A stretch of 64,000 bases of DNA from Synechococcus sp. AG-679-B05 (lineage in GTDB: Bacteria; Cyanobacteriota; Cyanobacteriia; PCC-6307; Cyanobiaceae). This document shows positions 47,994 through 57,215 of this stretch, piece after piece. How positions within the stretch are numbered: the stretch's first letter is position 1; each line of letters starts with the position of its first letter. The notes under the pieces are model-generated. The model did no database searches and was not told where the DNA came from. It saw only the letters and a program-made list of their open reading frames with translations. The DNA lies in contig QCUJ01000003.1 in the NCBI GenBank assembly GCA_003210795.1, positions 1 to 64,000 of the forward strand, given 5' to 3'. A program made the translations under genes and the position numbers.

Positions 47994-49463
47994 TCAGCTG
48001 GCACCCGCCCAGCTGCCATGAAGACCATGGGGTACGGCCAACGGCAGCTCCAACACTGCCACCTCTGAGAGATCTCGAGCATCGAGAATCACCAGATCCG
48101 ACGACGCGCGGGCTCCGTTCCAGACCAGGTCCAGCACCCAGCCGTCATCCTCGGAGTCAGCTCCAGGGCGACGCACCATCAACGGCTCACTGACGAAGCC
48201 TCTGGGTGCAGCACTCCAGGTGTGGGTGGATCCAGTGGCCAGATCAAGCTTCTGGATCGCCTGCAGCGGATCGTTTCCAGACTCCCGCTCGGTAACTGCC
48301 ATCCAGGCATACCGGGCGCTCAGGCCTTGACGCTGAGGATTCACCATGGCGAACTCGCAGGTGCGGTTGCTGATGCGCTCGGTCTGCACAGATTCCCGGC
48401 TGAGATCCAGACGGCAGCGATGAAGGATCCCCTCCGGCACCTTGTCAAAATCGACTTGGGCGAAGTCATCGTCGGGTCCGATGGAGGGGAAGTCGTCGTA
48501 GACGATGCTCTCCACCACCACCTGATCGCCATCCTCGAAAGCATTGAGGTGGTGAAACACAAATCCATCCGGCGCATCAAGGATGCGCGGCTGCTGGCCG
48601 GCAAAGCAACCTGAATCCCGGGGAATCAGCCAGAAGCGACCTTTGCCGCCGGGCTGAGACTTCAAACACTGGGCCGCTCCCTTTTCTCCGGTGACAAACG
48701 GAAGAGGATTGAACGCAATGGCGTTCTGGAGGAACACCGCCCAGTTGGGTGTGATGGCGAAGTCGTGCAGAAAGGCGAAACCGGAGAAGCTGTCGGAGCG
48801 GTCATGCAGCAGGGTTCCGGCATCCGAACCATCTGTGGCGAACTCCATCAAGCGAATGGTGCTGCGCGGTCCGGTCTTCACACCGAAAGTGACCATGCAG
48901 GGACGGCCGTTATGGCCGGGATCAAAGCGGGGATGGGCGCTGAAAGCCTCGCCCTTCTTCAACACGCCATCAAGATGGGAGAGGCCACGGGTCTCGAGGC
49001 TGAGAGGGTCGAGAGCGTGGGGCTCGGCGGCTTCCCACAGGGCCAGCAGTTGATCGCCGAGCCGCACCACGTTGGTATTCGCGATGTTTTTCAAACGCAG
49101 ATCGAAGGCATTGGCGAGCCGGCCACCGGGCTTCTGGCTACCGAACACACCGCGATAAAGCACCTTGCCGGCCTTTTCCTCCGCCAGCCAGCCCTCGGTG
49201 CGCACATAGCGATTGCTCAGTTGAACAGTGCCCTTGTCAAACCGCATGGCCGCGATCATGCCGTCGCCATCGAAAGGATGATGAACGCGGTGACCATCCC
49301 GCTCCATCCTGCCGGGTCCATTGCGGTAAAAAGTGCCATTTAGCTCAGCTGGAACCATTCCACTCACCGGGTTCAACACCACGGCGGTGAGTTCCTCTTC
49401 CACGTTGACGAAGGCGCTGGCCCAGTCGCTGCGGCTGTAGCTGCGGATGGGGGCGACGGTCAC
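47994..49463 (-). CDS. carotenoid (apocarotenoid) oxygenase
   Basis: FYRNGPGRMERDGHRVHHPFDGDGMIAAMRF..., FLHDFAITPNWAVFLQN, FVFHHLNAFEDGDQVVVES. Confidence 0.95.
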   Translation of the reverse strand: MTVAPIRSYSRSDWASAFVNVEEELTAVVLNPVSGMVPAELNGTFYRNGPGRMERDGHRVHHPFDGDGMIAAMRFDKGTVQLSNRYVRTEGWLAEEKAGKVLYRGVFGSQKPGGRLANAFDLRLKNIANTNVVRLGDQLLALWEAAEPHALDPLSLETRGLSHLDGVLKKGEAFSAHPRFDPGHNGRPCMVTFGVKTGPRSTIRLMEFATDGSDAGTLLHDRSDSFSGFAFLHDFAITPNWAVFLQNAIAFNPLPFVTGEKGAAQCLKSQPGGKGRFWLIPRDSGCFAGQQPRILDAPDGFVFHHLNAFEDGDQVVVESIVYDDFPSIGPDDDFAQVDFDKVPEGILHRCRLDLSRESVQTERISNRTCEFAMVNPQRQGLSARYAWMAVTERESGNDPLQAIQKLDLATGSTHTWSAAPRGFVSEPLMVRRPGADSEDDGWVLDLVWNGARASSDLVILDARDLSEVAVLELPLAVPHGLHGSWAGAS

Positions 49464-49523
49464 AGGTGAGTCTTCAACGTTCGTCCATCATCTCGTAACG
49501 GACTGTGAAGCGCGGCAACAGAG

Positions 49524-50165
49524 TCAGTTCGCGCCGGCTTGCTCCAGCACACCCTTACTGCTGGGAACGGCGCCAGCACGGCGCGGATCCACCTCGGTGG
49601 ACATGCGCAGGGCACGGGAAAAAGCCTTGAAGCAAGCTTCCACGATGTGGTGGGAATTGACGCCATCCAGCTGACGGATGTGCAGGGTCATGCCGCTGTT
49701 GTTCACCACGGCCACGAAAAATTCCTTGACCAGTTCAGTGTCGTAACTGCCAATTTTCTGGCTGGGAATAGCAAGCCCGTAGCTGAGGTGCGGCCGCCCG
49801 GAACAATCAAGGGCCACCTGAACCAGAGCCTCATCCAGCGGTGCCACGAAGTGCCCGAAACGTTGAATGCCACGTCGATCACCGAGGGCCTGGGCAAGGG
49901 CCTGACCCAAAGCGATCCCGACGTCTTCATTGGTGTGGTGATCATCGATGTGGGTATCACCCACCGCATTGATCTGCAGATCGATCAGCCCATGGCTGCT
50001 GATCTGGTGGAGCATGTGGTCAAGAAACGGCACGCCGGTACTGATCTGACACTGGCCGACACCATCCAGATTGAGGCGCACCTTCACGTCGGTTTCACCG
50101 GTGACCCGATGGATGTCTCCCTGACGTGCCATCACAAACGATCCAGTGTCCTCATCGTGCCTCAC
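49524..50165 (-). CDS. hisB: imidazoleglycerol-phosphate dehydratase
   Basis: [48 protein letters not shown]. Confidence 0.98.
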   Translation of the reverse strand: MRHDEDTGSFVMARQGDIHRVTGETDVKVRLNLDGVGQCQISTGVPFLDHMLHQISSHGLIDLQINAVGDTHIDDHHTNEDVGIALGQALAQALGDRRGIQRFGHFVAPLDEALVQVALDCSGRPHLSYGLAIPSQKIGSYDTELVKEFFVAVVNNSGMTLHIRQLDGVNSHHIVEACFKAFSRALRMSTEVDPRRAGAVPSSKGVLEQAGAN

Positions 50166-50944
50166 ATTCCGTTGACGCAGTAGCCCGCATCCACATAAAT
50201 GGTCTGGCCGGAAATGCCACTGGCCAGGTCACTCAGTAAGAAAGCTGCGGTGCCGCCAACCTCCATCTGCGTGACTGTACGGCGCAGGGGAGCCTTCTCC
50301 TCGACGTTGTGAATCATGTCGAGGATTCCGCCAATGGCTGAGCTGGCGAGTGTCCGTATCGGGCCTGCGCTGATGGCATTGACGCGCACCTGCTTCTCAG
50401 GGCCCAACTCTGCCGCGAGATAACGCACTGAAGCTTCCAGAGCAGCTTTGGCCACACCCATCACGTTGTAGTTGGGGATCGCCCGCTCAGCCCCCAGATA
50501 GGAGAGGGTGATCACGCCGGCTTTCTCGCTGAACAGCGGCTTGGCATGGGCACAGAGTGGAGCGAGGGAGTAGGCGCTGATATCGAGGGAGCGGGCAAAA
50601 CCCTCCGCAGTGGTGGCGCTGTAGTCGCCGATCAACTCTTCCTTGCCGGCAAAGGCCAGACAGTGGACCAGACCATCTAGAACGCCCCACTTGTTCTTGA
50701 TTTCAGCGAAGACCTCCGCCATCTGATCGGCATCCTGCACGTTCAGGGGCAGAAACAGGCTGGGCTCGAGCGGTGCGGTGAGCTCACGAACCTTGGCTTC
50801 AAAGCGGCCCTTTTCATCCGGTAGGTAGGTGATGCCCAGGTCTGCACCGGCTGCATTGAGCTGCTGAGCAATTCCCCAGGCGATCGAACGATTGTTGGCG
50901 ATGCCGGTGACGAGAATCTTCTTGCCGGTGAGATCAAGCAGCAT
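50162..50944 (-). CDS. fabI: enoyl-[acyl-carrier-protein] reductase
   Basis: [40 protein letters not shown]..., [18 protein letters not shown]. Confidence 0.97.
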   Translation of the reverse strand: MLLDLTGKKILVTGIANNRSIAWGIAQQLNAAGADLGITYLPDEKGRFEAKVRELTAPLEPSLFLPLNVQDADQMAEVFAEIKNKWGVLDGLVHCLAFAGKEELIGDYSATTAEGFARSLDISAYSLAPLCAHAKPLFSEKAGVITLSYLGAERAIPNYNVMGVAKAALEASVRYLAAELGPEKQVRVNAISAGPIRTLASSAIGGILDMIHNVEEKAPLRRTVTQMEVGGTAAFLLSDLASGISGQTIYVDAGYCVNGM

Positions 50945-51026
50945 CGGAACGGACCGGAACGGTTTACATCGCGCGATTCTCCCCTATCCCCCGCCAAGAT
51001 CTCGATCCAACGTTCTGCATAGGCCG

Positions 51027-51935
51027 GTGCCCACCGTCCAGATCACACCAATCCCTGGGGATCTTCCGAGAGAGTTCGCCTCCCGAGATGCGCTTGAACA
51101 ACTGCTGGCGGAGGAATTCCCCGAAGCGGAAGGATCCCTCAGCCCGATTCGAGGAGGCCACCGGGCCGCCGAAGCCAAGTTGGCCCAGGTCAATCCGGCG
51201 CGCTACGCCAAAAGCCGCAACCATCTCAATGGCGCGGTGACTGGTCTATCCCCTTACATCCGCCATGGCGTTCTCACACTTGCGGAAGTGAGGGATGCGG
51301 TGTTTCAGCGAATCCGCAACCGAAATGACGGCAGCAAGCTGATCAACGAGCTGGGCTGGCGCGACTTCTGGCAACGGATGTGGCTGGAGTTAGGTGAAGG
51401 CATCCACGACGATCAGGAAGAGCCCAAGACAGGCCATGCAGCAGGCAGTTATGCCAAGGAGCTCCCTGCTGATGTGCGTGAGGGAACCACGGGGCTGGCC
51501 TGTATGGATGGGTTCCGCGATGAGCTGGTGACCACAGGCTGGCTGCACAACCATGCCCGTATGTGGATGGCGGCCTGGTTGGTGCACTGGCGTCGCGTGC
51601 ATTGGAAAGCAGGAGCTGACTGGTTTCTGGAGCACCTGGTCGATGGCGACCCTGCCAGCAACAACCTCAGCTGGCAGTGGGTGGCCAGCACCTTCAGCCA
51701 CAAGCCTTACTTCTTCAACAGAGACAACCTGGTGCGCTATGGCGGCACGCGGCATTGCGACGACTGCAGCAGCGTTGGCCGTTGCCCTTTCGACGGCACC
51801 TATGAGCAGCTGGAGAGCCAGTTGTTTGCACCAATGCCGGCGATCCGCAGCAGCGGCAATGGCGGGAATGGCCGCAACAGACGCCGCAGCGGTGCCAGGG
51901 CCGCCTTGGCTCGGCCCAAGCGAAAAGCCCCGTAG
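51027..51935 (+). CDS. photolyase/cryptochrome-like FAD-binding domain protein lacking the N-terminal domain
   Basis: NGAVTGLSPYIRHGVLTLAEV...LINELGWRDFWQRMW...WLHNHARMWMAAWLVHW...GADWFLEHLVDGDPASNNLSWQWVASTFSHKPYFFNRDN. GTG start assumed. Confidence 0.87.
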   Translation: MPTVQITPIPGDLPREFASRDALEQLLAEEFPEAEGSLSPIRGGHRAAEAKLAQVNPARYAKSRNHLNGAVTGLSPYIRHGVLTLAEVRDAVFQRIRNRNDGSKLINELGWRDFWQRMWLELGEGIHDDQEEPKTGHAAGSYAKELPADVREGTTGLACMDGFRDELVTTGWLHNHARMWMAAWLVHWRRVHWKAGADWFLEHLVDGDPASNNLSWQWVASTFSHKPYFFNRDNLVRYGGTRHCDDCSSVGRCPFDGTYEQLESQLFAPMPAIRSSGNGGNGRNRRRSGARAALARPKRKAP

Positions 51936-51947
51936 GACGCCACGACG

Positions 51948-52382
51948 ATGAAACGACCGATTCTTTGGATTCATGAGGAGGCCCTCGGCCCCACCAATCC
52001 CGCGCTGCGGGCCTGGCCCCAGGCGCCGGCCCTGTTCGTTTTCGACACGGAGTGGATTCAGCGCAGCCGGATCAGCCGCAAACGGCTGGGGTTTCTCTAT
52101 GAAGCTGCCCTGGAATTGCCCCTAACTTTGCGCAAAGGAGATGTGGCCGCTGAAGTTCTGGCCTTCGCGCATCGCCACCGGGCCGACGGCGTGGTGACAA
52201 GCACCGGGGTGGACCCGCGGCTGCAGCAGATCACCGAAGCGATCAAAACAGTGCTGCCCCTGCAGGAACTGGACCCCGATCCCTTTGTGGAGCTGCCCCG
52301 GCCGCCACGACTGGGACGATTCAGTCGCTACTGGCGCGAAGCCGAACCCGTGGTTTGGGAGAGCTATTCCCGAACGGGTTGA
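51948..52382 (+). CDS. stand-alone photolyase N-terminal alpha/beta-like domain protein
   Basis: RPILWIHEEALGPTNPALRAWPQAPALFVFDTEWIQRSRISRKRLGFLYEAALELPLTLRKGDVAAEVLAFAHRHRADGVVTST. Confidence 0.7.
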   Translation: MKRPILWIHEEALGPTNPALRAWPQAPALFVFDTEWIQRSRISRKRLGFLYEAALELPLTLRKGDVAAEVLAFAHRHRADGVVTSTGVDPRLQQITEAIKTVLPLQELDPDPFVELPRPPRLGRFSRYWREAEPVVWESYSRTG

Positions 52383-52903
52383 TCCCGCAAAAGCTGCTCC
52401 ACTCGCCGCAGTTCCTCCACCGGGCTGGTGAGCAGCTCCCCCTCCTCCAAGGCGGGCAGCTGCACCGGAACCACCTGCTCAGGTGTTCGGGGTGGCTCGG
52501 TCCACTGCCAGCGGTCTTCAGGCACGCGGGCCAGACAGAGGGCTTCCAGCTCCTTGGCCAGCAGATCTCTCACATCAGGGCGGGCGACCGCTTCAAAAAA
52601 TTCAGCTCGATCGGCGAGGCCGGAACTGAAGGGTCTGCTGCCATTGCCGTTAAACAATCGAGCGGGATCCGGCAACCAGCGCGGGCGACAGTTCCCTTCA
52701 AAGCTGGTGTCGGTCTCCAGATGAATGTGCAGACCAAAACCATCGGGTTGATTCACCACCGCAATCCCGTCGTGGGGCTCGTAGCGCTGCAGCACGAACA
52801 GGCGCCAGCTGGGCGGCTCGGCGGGGGCAGCGCAGGCAGCCAACCCCAACAAACCGCCAAGAAGCATCCCCCGCCGCATCCATTCGCTCCGGCCTCTCGC
52901 CAT
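52364..52903 (-). CDS. putative lipoprotein
   Basis: MARGRSEWMRRGMLLGGLLGLAACAAPAEPPSW: lipobox-like LAAC. Internal start chosen. Confidence 0.7.
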   Translation of the reverse strand: MARGRSEWMRRGMLLGGLLGLAACAAPAEPPSWRLFVLQRYEPHDGIAVVNQPDGFGLHIHLETDTSFEGNCRPRWLPDPARLFNGNGSRPFSSGLADRAEFFEAVARPDVRDLLAKELEALCLARVPEDRWQWTEPPRTPEQVVPVQLPALEEGELLTSPVEELRRVEQLLRDQPVRE

Positions 52904-52907
52904 CCTG

Positions 52908-53522
52908 ATGGAACTTCGCTTTTTCAGTCGCCGCGTCATGGCTTTGACACCCTCCACCATGCTGGCGCTCGGCACTCTCCTGCCCGCATTCGATCTACCT
53001 CTGGTCAGCGCAGGACGCCTCAACAGCCAGCAACTGATCGGGAAGCCAGTGCTGCTGATGGTGATCTGCGCCCACTGCCCCTTCGTTAAACACGTGGAGC
53101 CGGAACTCACCCGGCTGGAGCAGGACTTCGCCGGGAGAGTGCAGCTGGTGGGCGTGAGCAGCAACAGCCTGATCACCCATCCTCAGGACGGACCGGAGCA
53201 GTTGGCCGATCAGGCGCGCCGCCATGGCTGGCAGTTTCCTTACCTACTGGATGAGCAGCAGAGCCTGGCCCGGGATCTTCGGGCGGCCTGCACTCCGGAG
53301 TTCTATGTGTTCGCCGAGCAGGCTGATGGCCTTCAGACCCTGCGCTATCGCGGCCAGTTGGATGGAAGTCGGCCGGGCAATGACCAGCCCCTCAATGGCC
53401 AGGACCTGCGCGATGCCATGCATGCCTTACTTGATGGAACGGCCGTGAATCCAGACCAGCAGGCTTCTGTGGGCTGCAACGTGAAGTGGAACCCCGGACA
53501 TGAACCTGAGTGGTTCGGCTGA
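52908..53522 (+). CDS. thioredoxin/AhpC-TSA family protein
   Basis: GTLLPAFDLPLVSAGRLNSQQLIGKPVLLMVICAHCPFVKHVEPELTRL. Start may be the internal ATG (MALTPSTM). Confidence 0.88.
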   Translation: MELRFFSRRVMALTPSTMLALGTLLPAFDLPLVSAGRLNSQQLIGKPVLLMVICAHCPFVKHVEPELTRLEQDFAGRVQLVGVSSNSLITHPQDGPEQLADQARRHGWQFPYLLDEQQSLARDLRAACTPEFYVFAEQADGLQTLRYRGQLDGSRPGNDQPLNGQDLRDAMHALLDGTAVNPDQQASVGCNVKWNPGHEPEWFG

Positions 53523-53543
53523 ACCCCCCTTAAGATTCGCTTC

Positions 53544-54698
53544 ATGCAGGTTCCCCCCTTCAGCCTCAGCCAGCAGATCAGCGATCTGGGCACGGATCTT
53601 GAGGAGGCGGTACTCCAAGTTCTGCGCAGCGGCCAGTACATCGGCGGAGCTGCGGTCAAAGCCTTTGAAGATGCCTTCTCCACGTGTGTGGAAACGTCCC
53701 ACGCCGTGGGTTGCAACAGCGGCACCGATGCTCTGATCCTGGGGTTGCGGGCCCTGGACATCGGGCCAGGTGATGAAGTCATCACCTGCTCTTTCAGCTT
53801 CTTTGCCACTGCTGAAGCCATCAGTGCTGTGGGCGCCACACCGGTGTTTGTGGATGTAGACCCAACGACTTATCTAATCGATCTCGATCAGATCGAAGCT
53901 GCCATCACACCAACCACCAAGGCCTTGATGCCGGTGCACCTGTTCGGGCGTCCGGTGGACATGACCCGGCTGATGGCCATCGCCAAAGCTCACCATCTCA
54001 ACGTTGTCGAAGACTGTGCCCAGGCCACTGGTGCTCGTTGGAATGGCCAACCGGTGGGCAGCTTCGGTGATGTGGGCTGCTTCAGCTTCTTTCCCACCAA
54101 AAATCTCGGCGCTGCGGGAGACGGTGGCGCGGCGACAACCAACGATGCCGGCATCGCTCAAACAATGCGCGAGCTGGCGGTGCATGGAATGCCCGAGCGA
54201 TACCTCCACACTGCTCTTGGCTACAACAGCCGTCTTGATGCGATGCAGGCCGCGGTGCTGAATGTGAAGCTGCCGCGGCTCACAGGTTGGGTGGAGCGCC
54301 GGGCTGAGATCGCAGCGCGATACAGGGAGCAACTCGCCGACCTGCCTGGACTCTGCTTGCCCTCAACCGAACTGGGCCACAGTTGGAATCAATTCGTGGT
54401 GCGCATCAACAGCGCCCGGGATGATTTCAGACAGATCCTTCAGGACAGGGGGGTCAGCACGATCATCTACTACCCGATCCCCATCCACAGCCAACCCGCC
54501 TATGCCCATCTCGGCCAGGCGGAAGGCTCACTACCGATCACTGAACAGCTTTGCCAGCAGGTGCTCAGCCTGCCGATTTTCCCTGAGCTCAGTGATCAGC
54601 AGCAGCAAACCGTGATCGCAACACTGCAGAAACTGCTGCGGGTGCAAGCTCCAACGCAATTGCCCCGAAACGGGAATCAGGGGCGGATGGTCGCGTAA
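53544..54698 (+). CDS. DegT/DnrJ/EryC1/StrS family aminotransferase
   Basis: HAVGCNSGTDALILGLRALDIGPGDEVITCSFSFFATAEAISAVGATPVFVDVD...FPTKNLGAAGDGGA. Confidence 0.96.
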   Translation: MQVPPFSLSQQISDLGTDLEEAVLQVLRSGQYIGGAAVKAFEDAFSTCVETSHAVGCNSGTDALILGLRALDIGPGDEVITCSFSFFATAEAISAVGATPVFVDVDPTTYLIDLDQIEAAITPTTKALMPVHLFGRPVDMTRLMAIAKAHHLNVVEDCAQATGARWNGQPVGSFGDVGCFSFFPTKNLGAAGDGGAATTNDAGIAQTMRELAVHGMPERYLHTALGYNSRLDAMQAAVLNVKLPRLTGWVERRAEIAARYREQLADLPGLCLPSTELGHSWNQFVVRINSARDDFRQILQDRGVSTIIYYPIPIHSQPAYAHLGQAEGSLPITEQLCQQVLSLPIFPELSDQQQQTVIATLQKLLRVQAPTQLPRNGNQGRMVA

Positions 54699-56110
54699 AG
54701 CGCCTTGAACTTGGCCTGCTGCGCTTTGTGGTTGATCAGCGGTTCCGGATAGCCCCTGCGCTCCAAGGCAGGGATCTCACCACTGAGCAAATCCCTGGTG
54801 TTCACATGCCGCAACTCAGGCACCCACCGGCGGATGTACTCGCCCTCGGCATCAAACTTGCTGGATTGAGTGGCCGGATTGAAGATCCGAAGGGGCTTGG
54901 GGTCCATGCCGCTGCTGGCACTCCATTGCCAGCCGCCGTTGTTGGCTGCCAGATCACCATCCACCTCAAGCTCCATGAAGGCGCGTTCACCCCAGCGCCA
55001 ATCGCAGATCAGATCCTTCACAAGAAAGGACGCCACGATCATGCGACAGCGGTTGTGCATCCAACCGCATTGATTGAGCTGCCGCATCGCCGCGTCAATG
55101 ATCGGCATGCCGGTCTGGCCGTCCTTCCAGGAGCTAAACCAGTCCGAGCTGTTTTCCCAAGGGAAACGGCGCCATTGCTCCCGGTAGGGACCATCGGCTA
55201 ATTCCGGGAAATGAAACAGCGCCTGTTGGTAGAACTCCCTCCAGCACAGCTCCTGTTCCCAGACTGCGATGGCATGAAGCTGTTCCTCGCTGCGGGCCTG
55301 ATCGCGGGAACGCTGGGCCTCACACCAGGCTTGGCGTGGGCTGAGGGTCCCCATGCTCAAAGCAGCACTTAGGTAGGAGGTGCCTGCCATACCAGGAAAA
55401 TTGCGGTCCGGTTCGTAGCCGAGCAGAGGCCCACCAGAGAACGCAGCGAGCTGCTGTTGAGCAGCCGCTTCCCCTGGACGACAGGGGCAGAGTTCCGCTC
55501 CCCTAAAGCCATGGCTCTCGCGGAGAGCCGCCAAGGGATCAGCGGCCGGCATCTGGGCCGAATCAAGGTCCACAAGCCCCGTTGGCGCTGGGACGGTGGC
55601 GGGCTGCTTCTCCAGCACCTGACCACGCCAGTTGCGCAGGAATGGGCCGTAGACCCGGTAGGGATCGCCCGCGCCGGTCTTGAGCAGCTCCGGCGCGATC
55701 AGCAGCTGATCCCAGTCCACCAGCACCTTGCGGCCATCGGCCTGCAGCTTTTGGGCCACCTGACGGTCCCGTTCGCGGGCGTAGGGCTCCACATCGCGGT
55801 TCCACACCACCGTCTCAGCTCCGATCTGCTCCGCAAGCTGAGGCAGCTGCACCACTGGATCGCCCTCCAGCACCAGCAGACGGCTGCCGGCATCCCGCCA
55901 GCGCTGCTGCAGTTCTCTCAGGCTCTCGATCAAAAACCACAGCCGGGCCGGCGCCATCGGCGGCAGATGCTCCGGCGGGTCCATCAGCTGGGGATCGAGC
56001 ACATACACACCGGTCAGGGCCGGGCTGATCTCCGCAGCGGCCGCCAAGCCGAGGTTGTCCGCCAGGCGCAGGTCGCGGCGGTGCCAGAACAGGACGCGAG
56101 ACGTTGTCAT
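54677..56110 (-). CDS. phr: deoxyribodipyrimidine photolyase (full length)
   Basis: LFWHRRDLRLADNLGLAAAA..., WREFYQQALFHFP, GWMHNRCRMIVASFLVKDL, WRWGERAFMELEVDGDLAANNGGWQW. Confidence 0.95.
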   Translation of the reverse strand: MTTSRVLFWHRRDLRLADNLGLAAAAEISPALTGVYVLDPQLMDPPEHLPPMAPARLWFLIESLRELQQRWRDAGSRLLVLEGDPVVQLPQLAEQIGAETVVWNRDVEPYARERDRQVAQKLQADGRKVLVDWDQLLIAPELLKTGAGDPYRVYGPFLRNWRGQVLEKQPATVPAPTGLVDLDSAQMPAADPLAALRESHGFRGAELCPCRPGEAAAQQQLAAFSGGPLLGYEPDRNFPGMAGTSYLSAALSMGTLSPRQAWCEAQRSRDQARSEEQLHAIAVWEQELCWREFYQQALFHFPELADGPYREQWRRFPWENSSDWFSSWKDGQTGMPIIDAAMRQLNQCGWMHNRCRMIVASFLVKDLICDWRWGERAFMELEVDGDLAANNGGWQWSASSGMDPKPLRIFNPATQSSKFDAEGEYIRRWVPELRHVNTRDLLSGEIPALERRGYPEPLINHKAQQAKFKALYATIRP

Positions 56111-56670
56111 CAGAGCCCGAGAAGCTGTTTGGCGCGATACCAGGCGGTCACGCTTTTGCCATCGAGCCATTCATCGCCGGAGGCCAGGGCTGCATCCAAG
56201 GCGGCGGGTGACATCAGCACCACCTCCAGATCTTCGTCGTCATCCCCCGCTGGAGGGTTCTCCAGAGGGGTGAGCTCCCGAGCCAGGAAGCAGTGGATCA
56301 CCTCATCGGAATACCCGGGGCAGGGGAGCATCGGCCCCAGGGCATCCCAGCGCGCTGCGCTGTAGCCCGCTTCTTCACCCAGTTCCCGCTGCATGGATTC
56401 GAGCGGATCTTCCCCCTCTTCCAAGGTGCCAGCAGGGAACTCGAGAAGTCGGGCCTGCACCGCGAAGCGGTACTGACGCAGCAATACCACCTGGCCGTCA
56501 TCGGTGACAGGCACCGCCAACGACGCCCCCGGGTGGCGAATGATCCCGAAGGTGCCTTCGACCCCCATCGGCAATTTGATCCGATTTCGCTCGAAACGAA
56601 TCTTGCGGACATTCACCGCCTCAACAGTATCCAGTAGCTCAAAGGGCTCCGGGGCCGGAAGCGGCGCCAT
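56110..56670 (-). CDS. NUDIX hydrolase
   Basis: LLEFPAGTLEEGEDPLESMQRELGEEAGY (Nudix box). Confidence 0.93.
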   Translation of the reverse strand: MAPLPAPEPFELLDTVEAVNVRKIRFERNRIKLPMGVEGTFGIIRHPGASLAVPVTDDGQVVLLRQYRFAVQARLLEFPAGTLEEGEDPLESMQRELGEEAGYSAARWDALGPMLPCPGYSDEVIHCFLARELTPLENPPAGDDDEDLEVVLMSPAALDAALASGDEWLDGKSVTAWYRAKQLLGL

Positions 56671-56688
56671 GGGATCAGGCGTGAAAGG

Positions 56689-57177
56689 TCACCAGCATGG
56701 CGGGTGAGTGCCCTGCATCGCCTGAAGCAAGGGCTCGAGAACAAAGCTGCGCAGGTGCATGCGGGGATGGGGCAGCACCAGCTGTGGGTGGTCAAACCTC
56801 AGCTCACCCCAGAAGAGCAGATCCAAATCCAAGCTGCGTGGTCCCCAGCGCTGCTCACTCGATCGATCCCGACCAAAACCAGTTTCCAAATGCTGAAGGC
56901 GACGCAGCAGATTCAGAGCAGCCGCTGACGAAGGAGCAGACGGTACCGCCCTCACCAGCAGCACGGCATTGAGATAGCTGGGCTGATCCTGCGGCCCCAC
57001 CGGGTCGGTATCGAACAGCGCTGACCAACAACACACCGGTGCTGAACGGGCCCAATCCGCCACCTGCTGCTCCAGCAAAGGCCTCACCGCCAGCAGAGTG
57101 TCTCGGGGCGATCCAGCCACACTGGGTTGGTTGGCCCCCAGTGCCACCGCCAATGATGTGTCATCCATCAGGGACAT
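56689..57177 (-). CDS. folK: 2-amino-4-hydroxy-6-hydroxymethyldihydropteridine pyrophosphokinase
   Basis: [31 protein letters not shown]..., [22 protein letters not shown]..., [16 protein letters not shown]. Confidence 0.95.
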   Translation of the reverse strand: MSLMDDTSLAVALGANQPSVAGSPRDTLLAVRPLLEQQVADWARSAPVCCWSALFDTDPVGPQDQPSYLNAVLLVRAVPSAPSSAAALNLLRRLQHLETGFGRDRSSEQRWGPRSLDLDLLFWGELRFDHPQLVLPHPRMHLRSFVLEPLLQAMQGTHPPCW

Positions 57178-57215
57178 CAGCGAGACTGGCGCGCACGAAC
57201 GAGCTGAACGCGTCC

